NCBI GenBank assembly: GCA_905214365.1
Contig: CAJMMH010000033.1
Span: forward strand, 1 to 15,035
Direction of reading: 5' to 3'
Length of the DNA: 15,035 nucleotides
Source: an uncultured bacterium
GTDB taxonomy: Bacteria > Bacillota > Clostridia > Lachnospirales > Lachnospiraceae
Shown one piece after another: positions 1-5,968 of the stretch. Below the pieces are notes generated by a model. The model did no database searches, had not been told where the DNA came from, and worked only from the letters and a program-made list of their open reading frames with translations. Both the position numbers and the translations under genes were made by a program. Positions within the stretch are counted from its first letter, which is position 1, and every line of letters begins with the position of its first letter.

Positions 1-1256
1 CTTGTCAGGTCAATAAACTTAACGGCATAACCGAGTTCATAGCTGGACTGCGTAAAATTAGCAACCGCAATCACCGCCATATACAGCATCGATTCCGCGT
101 TGAACCAGCCGGATCGGACGGAAAACTCTCCGAGTGCCAGACCGGCAGTAATACTTAACGGCGTTGAAAGCATAGTCGGCGTATTGATTGCCGCAAGCCG
201 AAGTCCGTCAATTGCCAATTCGAGCATAAGCAGCTGGACAATAATCGGAACGTTCACCTCATCTGCAATTGCAGCAAACTGCAGCCACCCAGGCAGCCAT
301 TGCGGATAGATGGAAAACAGCAGATAAAGCGGCGTAATAAAGTACGTGATTAATGCGATTACGGTACGGGACAGACGCAGGTACGTTCCGGTTAGCGGCG
401 GAAAATAATAATCATCCGCCTCTTCTACAATATCAAAAATGGATGACGGAAGCACCATTGCTGATGGAGAATTATCGACCAGGATGACCAGGTTTCCTTC
501 CAGCACGCAGGAAGCTGCCGTATCAGGACGTTCCGTAAATTTAAATTTTGGAAACGGATTGTACCATTTATATGGATAAATACATTCCGCCAGACTCTCC
601 TGGTTCATTGTCAGCGCGTCTACCTGCAGACTCTCGATCCGTGTGCGAATCCGTCCTAACAGCTTTATATCCACGCGGTCCTCCAGGTAGCACAGGCAGA
701 TATCCGTCCTGGAACGCCGTCCCGCCCGCAGCATTTCCATCGTAAGTCTTGTATCCCGGATTCTCCTGCGGATTAACGCCGTATTAAATACCAGAGTTTC
801 TACGAATCCGTCCCTTGATCCGCGCAGCGTCTTATCCTTATCCGGTTCTGATACGCTTCTTGCCGGGTATGTCCGGCAGTCGATTGTCAGGCACTCGGAA
901 AAGCCTTCGATAAATAACAGGCTCTGACCGCATAGCAGCGCAAGAACTGCCTGATCGAATTCTTCCTCCAGCCCGATCTCCGCGTACGGCAAAAGCAACT
1001 TGGAAAATTCATGCGCGTCCGCCGGCAGCTGTTCCCCTGTCTGCTTCAGCATGAACTCCAGAAGCTTTTCAAGCGTTTCGTCCTTGGTAAAGCCATCGAT
1101 ACAGTAAACCGCCGCTTTCCGGTTTCCGATTGTCAGTACGCGATATATTACGTCAAAATTTTTATCCAGCCGCAGCTCCTGCTTCATTTGAGCAATCACG
1201 GCCTCTAACGGTTGCGGTATCTTCATGGATTCCTTTCCCGGCATATGTTCTGCCAT
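1..1256 (-). CDS. spoVAF: SpoVAF-like GerA-family spore germination protein (C-terminus off the left edge)
   Basis: Translation of the minus strand from 1256 gives 418 residues with no stop, running off the left edge; SpoVAF proteins are about 490 residues, so roughly 75 C-terminal residues are missing. The N-terminal soluble part shows family landmarks: FDVIYRV and CIDGFTKDE near residues 28-50, RTYPARSVSEPD, then RGSRDGFVETLVFNTALIRR around 145-165 and NPFPKFKFTERPD near 235. Hydrophobic segments begin at about residue 290, matching the GerA membrane domain, with HTPT-like NTPTMLSTPLSVLPALVLGE further on. SpoVAF acts in the inner forespore membrane and is linked to germinant-receptor signalling and dipicolinate release. 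ATG at 1256 is the first possible start because an in-frame TAA lies two codons upstream. ATG at 1226, preceded by AAAGGA, may be the true start. A GerA-type A-subunit is the alternative; the motifs favour SpoVAF. Confidence 0.78.
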   Translation of the reverse strand, partial: MAEHMPGKESMKIPQPLEAVIAQMKQELRLDKNFDVIYRVLTIGNRKAAVYCIDGFTKDETLEKLLEFMLKQTGEQLPADAHEFSKLLLPYAEIGLEEEFDQAVLALLCGQSLLFIEGFSECLTIDCRTYPARSVSEPDKDKTLRGSRDGFVETLVFNTALIRRRIRDTRLTMEMLRAGRRSRTDICLCYLEDRVDIKLLGRIRTRIESLQVDALTMNQESLAECIYPYKWYNPFPKFKFTERPDTAASCVLEGNLVILVDNSPSAMVLPSSIFDIVEEADDYYFPPLTGTYLRLSRTVIALITYFITPLYLLFSIYPQWLPGWLQFAAIADEVNVPIIVQLLMLELAIDGLRLAAINTPTMLSTPLSITAGLALGEFSVRSGWFNAESMLYMAVIAVANFTQSSYELGYAVKFIDLT

Positions 1257-1298
1257 TTCTTATTTCAGGGATCTGTCCTTTTGCTTTCCACACGCGCA

Positions 1299-1369
1299 GT
1301 TCCTATCTGAGCGCTGCCCAAACAGAAACGGATTCTGCTTCTGTTCCTATCTGAGCGCAGCGTGAACAG
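1299..1369. repeat. Imperfect direct repeat, two 27-bp units, in the spoVAF/GNAT divergent intergenic region
   Basis: The 16-mer GTTCCTATCTGAGCGC occurs at 1299-1314 and again at 1343-1358, a period of 44 bases. Similarity continues to 1325 and 1369, ending in AACAG in both, with four mismatches in the last 11 bases. The segment between the units holds an inverted repeat AACAGAA (1321-1327) / TTCTGTT (1339-1345), and the second unit is bracketed by CTGTTC / GAACAG. On the minus strand the repeats lie 43-114 nt before the spoVAF start, so they would sit in its promoter or leader. They may be a regulator-binding pair, an extragenic repeat family, or chance duplication. Confidence 0.7.
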
Positions 1370-1412
1370 TAACAACTCAGTCCCCACTATCATCAGTCTG
1401 CGTATTTTTTTC

Positions 1413-1441
1413 TGGAAAATACAGATGGTTCATGGTATAAT
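1413..1441 (+). promoter_or_regulatory. Extended -10 promoter for the GNAT gene
   Basis: A perfect -10 box TATAAT lies at 1436-1441, preceded by an extended -10 TG at 1433-1434. TGGAAA at 1413-1418 gives a 4/6 match to the -35 consensus with a 17-nt spacer. Transcription would start near 1448 and leave a short leader of about 24 nt to the ATG at 1472. This looks like a vegetative sigma-A-type promoter. Confidence 0.75.
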
Positions 1442-1471
1442 TACTCAAAACACCTGTCAGGAGGAAATACT

Positions 1472-2299
1472 ATGATACGATTTCGATACGCCAGCCAGCT
1501 AAAAGATTCCCAGATCGAAGGAATCCGCGCGCTTGTTGACGCGTGTATTGCTTATGAGGGGCTGTCGCTGACCATGCCTCAGCTTGATGAAGAGGATACG
1601 CAGGTTTTCCTTTCCTATGCCGGAAGCCGCATTGACCAGCCGCTCGGCGTGCTGATCGCGTTCCCGGGCGAGGAATATTTTGAAGTCACCGCGTTTACGC
1701 ATCCGGACTGTCGCTGCGAGGGAATCTTTACGTCTCTGTTTGAGCGTTTTATGGCAAAGAACGGGGAAACGGCTGTCTGCTTTTATCCGGATGGAAACAG
1801 CTATGACGCGCTTGCGACGCTTGACGTACTTGAATGCGAATACAGCGGCACCGAACAAATGATGACCTGTGATTTAAAAAACCGGCCTCTGCTCCCGATT
1901 CCGGATGCGCTGTCGCTTGAAGTCTGCGATGATATTCCTCTGATGGAGGGAATCCACAGCCGTGCATTTGGATTGGAACCGGAAGACTCGCGTACATTTC
2001 TGACCGAATCCCTGGAAAACGGTGCAGTCTGCTGGCTGATCCGCAAAGACAACCAGCCGGCCGGGATCTGTCTCGGCACAGCTGACGGGGATAATGTCTA
2101 CTTATACGGCTTCTGCATTGATCCGGACCTCCAGCAGCAGGGAATCGGCACCGGCGCGCTTGCAATGCTCCTTGACTGTCTCTCCGACGTATACCAGACG
2201 GTTACCATCCAGGTTACTGAGGAAAATACAGCCGCCTACCGCCTATACTGCAGTGCTGGATTTACCAGCACACAGGAGCTGATGGAATACTGGTATTAA
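1472..2299 (+). CDS. Tandem GNAT-domain N-acetyltransferase
   Basis: This 275-residue protein appears to carry two GNAT folds. The C-terminal half (about 148-275) has the acetyl-CoA motif A (FCIDPDLQQQGIGTGAL, 214-230) followed by the motif B signature ENTAAYRLYCSAGF (251-264), so it should bind acetyl-CoA and acetylate an amine. The N-terminal half (about 1-135) has a weaker motif A-like stretch (HPDCRCEGIFTSLF, 77-90), suggesting a degenerate or substrate-binding GNAT domain. The substrate cannot be read from sequence. AGGAGG at 1459-1464, seven bases before the ATG, fixes the start, and a good promoter lies just upstream. The gene stands alone, divergent from spoVAF. No signal peptide or membrane segment is visible, so it is probably cytoplasmic. 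I see no strong terminator after the stop. Confidence 0.88.
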   Translation: MIRFRYASQLKDSQIEGIRALVDACIAYEGLSLTMPQLDEEDTQVFLSYAGSRIDQPLGVLIAFPGEEYFEVTAFTHPDCRCEGIFTSLFERFMAKNGETAVCFYPDGNSYDALATLDVLECEYSGTEQMMTCDLKNRPLLPIPDALSLEVCDDIPLMEGIHSRAFGLEPEDSRTFLTESLENGAVCWLIRKDNQPAGICLGTADGDNVYLYGFCIDPDLQQQGIGTGALAMLLDCLSDVYQTVTIQVTEENTAAYRLYCSAGFTSTQELMEYWY

Positions 2300-2484
2300 A
2301 AATCTTTGTCTTCTGTGGATTTCACAAAAAAAGCTGGATTTTTGTCTGTTTTTTCGCAGTTTTTGGAATGCTGCACCAGATAATTCTCTGTTTTGCTTTT
2401 CCTTTTTTTTAGTTAGCGAACGCTTATTCCCATTTTCCAAGCATTTTTTCTAATTTGCTGCCGTTTTCGCCGATAATCTTCTAT

Positions 2485-2513
2485 TTGCCTTTCCATTCCG
2501 GTTTTGATATAGT
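2485..2513 (+). promoter_or_regulatory. Promoter for the 65-residue small protein gene
   Basis: TTGCCT at 2485-2490 (4/6 match to TTGACA) and TATAGT at 2508-2513 (5/6 match to TATAAT) are separated by exactly 17 nt. Transcription would start near 2520, giving a leader of about 104 nt. A second -10 candidate, TATTAT, overlaps at 2513-2518. Confidence 0.6.
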
Positions 2514-2520
2514 ATTATCA

Positions 2521-2601
2521 GAGCCGATAGGTGATCGGTTTTTCCTGACCGGAACCGCCAGGATGTACTGTTTATTCAGAATCTGATTCCGGCAGATTCT
2601 G
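2521..2601 (+). promoter_or_regulatory. Structured 5' leader with terminator-like and alternative hairpins
   Basis: Hairpin 1 is CCGAT (2524-2528) / ATCGG (2534-2538), extendable to 8 bp with wobble pairs, and is followed directly by TTTTT (2539-2543) as in a small intrinsic terminator at the very start of the transcript. CGGTT (2536-2540) can instead pair with AACCG (2553-2557), with CC/GG inside, which would break hairpin 1; TCCTG (2543-2547) / CAGGA (2559-2563) is a further option. A perfect 9-bp hairpin CAGAATCTG (2577-2585) / CAGATTCTG (2593-2601) lies 11 nt before the Shine-Dalgarno sequence. The pairing is seen directly; a switching role is inference. Confidence 0.45.
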
Positions 2602-2623
2602 GTTCTCGGAATAGGAGGTTGTT

Positions 2624-2821
2624 ATGCTTAGACAATTTATTGCCTGCAAGACACGGCTGGAACGTCTTCGTTTCTTCCAGAGCACAACGGCAGCAGACTG
2701 GGAATCTCATGAACTGGATACAATTATGAATATTATGGGATTAGGCCAGTACAACGTTAATCTCACAAATGAAGATAAGTATATGAATATTTACAGCCAT
2801 CTGGCAGTAAAAGCAGCCTGA
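2624..2821 (+). CDS. Small hypothetical protein, 65 residues
   Basis: I do not recognise this protein. It is supported by a perfect AGGAGG at 2613-2618, five bases before the ATG, by a promoter and structured leader upstream, and by a strong terminator beginning 15 bases after the stop. The sequence starts MLRQFIACKTRLERLRFF and looks helical and basic at the N-terminus, then more acidic and polar. There is no signal peptide, no membrane segment and only one cysteine (residue 8). Residues 28-32 read SHELD, reminiscent of the SQxLD motif of Spo0E-like Spo0A~P phosphatases. The spacing from the upstream Arg/Leu-rich helix is shorter than usual in that family, so this is only a weak suggestion. 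It is transcribed alone, convergent with the uxa operon. Confidence 0.68.
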   Translation: MLRQFIACKTRLERLRFFQSTTAADWESHELDTIMNIMGLGQYNVNLTNEDKYMNIYSHLAVKAA

Positions 2822-2835
2822 TATGGCTGCAAAAG

Positions 2836-2879
2836 ACAAAAGCGCCGTCCCGAAACGAAGTCCGGGACGGCGCTTTTGT
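2836..2879. terminator. Strong bidirectional intrinsic terminator
   Basis: A perfect 17-bp stem pairs ACAAAAGCGCCGTCCCG (2836-2852) with its complement at 2863-2879 around a 10-base loop. The GC-rich core is flanked by A's on the left and T's on the right, so it can end the small gene on the plus strand. It can also end uxaC on the minus strand, where the stem is followed by the T-rich CTTTTG. Confidence 0.93.
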
Positions 2880-2920
2880 TGCTGCCCGCTTTGCGCAAAC
2901 AGCAGTGATTTTTATCAGGC

Positions 2921-2956
2921 GGATGCGCGCACAGAATAGTGCGCGCATTCGTTTTT
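2921..2956 (+). terminator. Second hairpin terminator before the convergent uxaC stop
   Basis: ATGCGCGCAC (2923-2932) pairs perfectly with GTGCGCGCAT (2939-2948) around the loop AGAATA. One wobble and one G-C pair extend it to 12 bp (2921-2950), followed by GTTTTTC on the plus strand. Read from uxaC the hairpin begins 9 nt after the stop but lacks an immediate T run. It is therefore best as a back-up plus-strand terminator that may also stabilise the 3' end of the uxa mRNA. Confidence 0.7.
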
Positions 2957-2957
2957 C

Positions 2958-4361
2958 TTATTTAAACTGGAAATATTCTTTCGCGTTGTTGTAGCAGATA
3001 CCCTCTACAATCTTCTTCAGAGCTTCCTTATCGTACGGATACTCGCCGTTCTCTACCCAACCGCCGATCAGCTCACACATAATGCGGCGGAAGTACTCAT
3101 GTCTGGTGTAGGACAGGAAACTTCTGGAGTCGGTCAGCATACCGATAAAGTTGCCAAGCAGGCCAAGATTTGCCAGGCTGGTCATCTGCTCAGTCATGCC
3201 TACCTTATGGTCATTGAACCACCATGCAGAACCATGCTGTACTTTGCCGACTGCAGTGGAATCCTGGAAGCAGCCGATGATAGTATCGATGATCGCGTTA
3301 TCTGCCGGATTCAGGGAATACAGAATTGTCTTCGGCAGCTGATCGGTTGCGTTCAGCGCATTCAGGAAATCAGCCAGCTGAGCAGCCGGAGCATAGTTGT
3401 TGATGGAATCATATCCAGTATCCGGACCAAGCTGGTTGTAACGGAATACGTTGTTGTCGCGCTTGCAGCCGTAATGCATCTGCATTACCCAGTTCAGACG
3501 GTGATACTCCCTGCCGATTGCAACCATGAATGCAGTCTTGTACTGGTCTACTTCCAGAGCAGTCAGTGTCTCGCCGTCTGCCTTCTTCTTGAAGATAGCT
3601 TCGATCTGAGCCTCGTCCGCCGGAGCGTATACAACATAATTGATACCGTGATCAGATACGCAGCACTTCATGGAATCAAAGAACTCCATACGGTTCTTCA
3701 GCGCTTCCATCAGAGATGCAAAACCAGTGATCTTTACGCCGGAAACCTCAGACAGCTTTGCAACGTAATCCATGTATTCCGGCTTCTCGATGTTCATCGC
3801 CTTATCCGGTCTCCATGCCGGGTATACCTTGAAATCCACATCCGGATCTGCCGCGATCTTCTTGTGCCACTCCAGGCTGTCAACCGGATCGTCGGTTGTG
3901 CAGATTACCTTAACATTGGACTGACGGATGATGTTGCGTACGCTCATAGAATCTTCTGCCAGCTTTGCGTTGCACAGATTCCATACTTCCTCAGCGGTCT
4001 CTCCGTTCAGGACACCGTTGTAGCCGAAGTAGCGCTGCAGCTCCAGATGGCTCCAGTGATACAGCGGGTTGCCGATTGCCTTCTCCAGCGTCTCAGCCCA
4101 CTTCTGGAACTTCTCGCGGTCAGAAGCGTCTCCGGTGATGTACTTCTCGTCAATGCCGTTAGAACGCATCTGACGCCACTTGTAATGATCGCCGCCAAGC
4201 CATACCTGAGTGATATTCTCAAACTTTCTGTCCTCAGCAATCTCTCTCGGATTGATGTGGCAGTGATAGTCGATGATCGGCATATGCTCTGCATACTCAT
4301 GGAACAGCTCCTTCGCTGTCTCGGTGGAGAGCAGGAAATTCTTTCCCATAAACTTCTTCAT
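2958..4361 (-). CDS. uxaC: Glucuronate/galacturonate isomerase UxaC
   Basis: This 467-residue protein matches the usual UxaC length (about 470). It isomerises D-galacturonate to D-tagaturonate, and D-glucuronate to D-fructuronate, the first cytoplasmic step of hexuronate catabolism. The N-terminal DYHCHINPREI (residues 31-41) carries the paired histidines (33 and 35) of the amidohydrolase-like barrel. The C-terminal part has the family signature GMLTDSRSFLSYTRHEYFRR. The reading frame stays open upstream to an ATG at 4463, but that extension lies inside an inverted-repeat element. The ATG at 4361, preceded by AAAGGAG, gives the standard N-terminus. It is the last gene of the lacI-uxaB-uxaA-uxaC series, 109 nt after uxaA, and ends against the convergent terminators. 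Confidence 0.95.
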   Translation of the reverse strand: MKKFMGKNFLLSTETAKELFHEYAEHMPIIDYHCHINPREIAEDRKFENITQVWLGGDHYKWRQMRSNGIDEKYITGDASDREKFQKWAETLEKAIGNPLYHWSHLELQRYFGYNGVLNGETAEEVWNLCNAKLAEDSMSVRNIIRQSNVKVICTTDDPVDSLEWHKKIAADPDVDFKVYPAWRPDKAMNIEKPEYMDYVAKLSEVSGVKITGFASLMEALKNRMEFFDSMKCCVSDHGINYVVYAPADEAQIEAIFKKKADGETLTALEVDQYKTAFMVAIGREYHRLNWVMQMHYGCKRDNNVFRYNQLGPDTGYDSINNYAPAAQLADFLNALNATDQLPKTILYSLNPADNAIIDTIIGCFQDSTAVGKVQHGSAWWFNDHKVGMTEQMTSLANLGLLGNFIGMLTDSRSFLSYTRHEYFRRIMCELIGGWVENGEYPYDKEALKKIVEGICYNNAKEYFQFK

Positions 4362-4384
4362 AGCTCGAAAACTCCTTTCAATTT

Positions 4385-4464
4385 TATGTGCTTGGGGAAT
4401 CCCGTTGTATCTGCCTTTGCGGGAATCGCAAAGGCAGGCGCATAAGAGATTCCGAAAGCACATA
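4385..4464. repeat. Inverted-repeat element A in the uxaA-uxaC gap
   Basis: This 80-nt element folds into a layered stem. The outer arms are TATGTGCTT (4385-4393) / AAGCACATA (4456-4464), a middle stem is GGAATC (4396-4401) / GATTCC (4448-4453), and the perfect inner hairpin is CTGCCTTTGCG (4411-4421) / CGCAAAGGCAG (4427-4437) with loop GGAAT. It ends 23 nt upstream of the uxaC ATG, just before the Shine-Dalgarno. Its arms share sequence with the larger element upstream of uxaB (7320-7481). It may be a MITE-like insertion (the outer ends are flanked by TA) or an mRNA processing or stability hairpin. Confidence 0.8.
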
Positions 4465-4470
4465 TCACAA

Positions 4471-5955
4471 TTACAGGGTTACGCCCTGCTTAAAGATTGC
4501 CATATCGTGGAATCCGGCCTCTTCTGCCTTTACTTTCTTTCCGGACGCAACGTCAAGCACATACTGGAACAGATCTTTGGAAAGCTGCTCCATCGGAATC
4601 TCTTCCTCTACCAGACGACCCGCGTTGAAGTCAATCCAGTTGCCCTTATTTCCTGCCAGTCTCGAATTACTCGAAATCTTGACGGTCGGAACCGGGGATG
4701 CGAATGGCGTACCGCGGCCGGTTGTAAAGAGCACAATATGAGCGCCGGAAAGCGCAAGCGCAGTTGCCGCTACCAGGTCGTTGCCAGGCGCGCTCAGCAG
4801 GTTCAGTCCCTTCTCGGTTACCGGCTCGGTATACTCCAGAACGCCCTTGACTAAAGCGCTTCCGGACTTCTGCGTGCAGCCGAGGGACTTATCCTCCAAT
4901 GTGGAGATTCCGCCCTTTTTGTTGCCTGGAGACGGATTCTCGTAGATGGTCTGATTGTGGCTCTTGAAATAATTCTTAAAGTTATTGATCAGGTCAACCG
5001 TCTTGTGAAACAGCGCTTCGTCCGCACAGCGGTCCATCAGCAAAGTCTCCGCGCCGAACATCTCCGGCACCTCGGTCAGGATGGTGGTTCCGCCCTTGGA
5101 AATCAGCAGATCAGAAAATGCTCCAACCAACGGATTGGCCGTAATTCCGGACAGACCGTCTGAACCGCCGCACTTCATACCAATAATCAGCTCACTGGCA
5201 TCAATCGGCTCGCGTTCAAAGGTCTTCGCATAATCCGCAAGCTCCTCTAAGAGCTTCATCGCTGCTTCCTGCTCGTCTTCTACTTCCTGACATACCAGGA
5301 ACTTCACGCGGTTCTTATCGTAATCGCCGATATAATCCATCAGTACCGGAATGTTGGAATTTTCGCAGCCAAGACCAAGCACCAGCACACCGCCGGCATT
5401 CGGATGATGAATCATATCTGCCAGCGCTTTTCTGGTATTCTCCTGGTCGCCGCCCATCTGGGAGCAGCCATACGGATGCGGGAACGCTGCTACATCCTCA
5501 AGAGATCCGCCGATCAGCGACTTTGCCTGCTTTTCTAACGCGGACGCAATCGAATTGACACAGCCGACCGTCGGGATGATCCACAGCTCATTGCGGACGC
5601 CTACCTTGCCGTCGGATCTGCGAAAACCCATAAAGGTTGCTTTCTCTGTCTTTGCCGGATCCGTGCCCTGCGGATGATAGCTGTAATCCAGCACATCGCC
5701 CAGATTGGTCGCGATGTTATGGACATGTACCCAGCTTCCAGCCGGGATATCCGTCTTTGCATGGCCGATCGGACAGCCATACTTGATAATGTTGTCTCCT
5801 GTCTTTACGTCAGTCAGAAGAATCTTATGTCCCTGCGGGATGTCTTCGAGCGCAGTTACCTGCAGGGGACCTGCACAGACCACGGTCCCCTTCTCAATTG
5901 GATGAAGCGCTACGCACACATTATCGCCGGGATTAATCTGAATATAGGATTTCAT
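4471..5955 (-). CDS. uxaA: Altronate dehydratase UxaA
   Basis: This 494-residue protein matches the family length (about 495). It dehydrates D-altronate to 2-keto-3-deoxy-D-gluconate, the third step of galacturonate breakdown, and the family is iron-dependent. Residues 1-90 form the SAF domain (DNVCVALHPIEKGTVV, then QGHKILLTDVKTGDNIIKYG). The large catalytic domain follows, with GFRRSDGKVGVRNELWIIPT (110-129), HPYGCSQMGGD (160-170) and MKCGGSDGLSGITANP (260-275). The ATG at 5955 gives the canonical MKSYIQINPGDN start with AGAGGAG upstream. An ATG at 5979 would lie inside the end of uxaB and is less likely. The gene starts 13 nt after the uxaB stop, so the two are almost certainly co-transcribed and perhaps translationally coupled. 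Confidence 0.95.
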   Translation of the reverse strand: MKSYIQINPGDNVCVALHPIEKGTVVCAGPLQVTALEDIPQGHKILLTDVKTGDNIIKYGCPIGHAKTDIPAGSWVHVHNIATNLGDVLDYSYHPQGTDPAKTEKATFMGFRRSDGKVGVRNELWIIPTVGCVNSIASALEKQAKSLIGGSLEDVAAFPHPYGCSQMGGDQENTRKALADMIHHPNAGGVLVLGLGCENSNIPVLMDYIGDYDKNRVKFLVCQEVEDEQEAAMKLLEELADYAKTFEREPIDASELIIGMKCGGSDGLSGITANPLVGAFSDLLISKGGTTILTEVPEMFGAETLLMDRCADEALFHKTVDLINNFKNYFKSHNQTIYENPSPGNKKGGISTLEDKSLGCTQKSGSALVKGVLEYTEPVTEKGLNLLSAPGNDLVAATALALSGAHIVLFTTGRGTPFASPVPTVKISSNSRLAGNKGNWIDFNAGRLVEEEIPMEQLSKDLFQYVLDVASGKKVKAEEAGFHDMAIFKQGVTL

Positions 5956-5968
5956 CCTGTCTCTCCTC

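Larger units (their letters stand above)
2300..2623. other. T-rich intergenic region holding the promoter and leader of the 65-residue gene
   Basis: This 324-base gap is strongly T-rich on the plus strand from 2320 to 2460, with runs such as TTTTTTTT near 2404-2411. I see no convincing stem followed by U's to terminate the GNAT gene, only very short stems such as TGTG/CACA near 2314. From 2485 it holds a promoter and a structured leader, listed separately. A minus-strand reading frame here (2243-2440) has no good ribosome binding site and low-complexity Lys-rich content, and is not called. Confidence 0.6.

Noticed and set aside
1257..1471. CRISPR-like array from the two direct repeats
   Set aside because: Only two units, imperfect beyond 16 bp, no third unit and no cas genes nearby.
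2243..2440. A 65-codon minus-strand frame after the GNAT gene
   Set aside because: It overlaps the GNAT 3' end, is Lys/Gln-rich from translation of T-rich DNA, and lacks a ribosome binding site.
3099..4445. A 448-codon open frame on the plus strand, antisense to uxaC
   Set aside because: It lies wholly opposite a clear UxaC gene, has no ribosome binding site, and its protein resembles no family I know. Long antisense frames are common opposite GC-balanced, biased coding sequence.
4362..4463. N-terminal extension of UxaC by 34 residues
   Set aside because: The extension falls inside inverted-repeat element A, has no ribosome binding site, and is absent from known UxaC proteins; the internal ATG at 4361 has AAAGGAG upstream.
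4385..4464. Element A as an intrinsic terminator between uxaA and uxaC
   Set aside because: The stem is strong, but on the minus strand it is followed by AAAATTG rather than a T run, so termination is unlikely.
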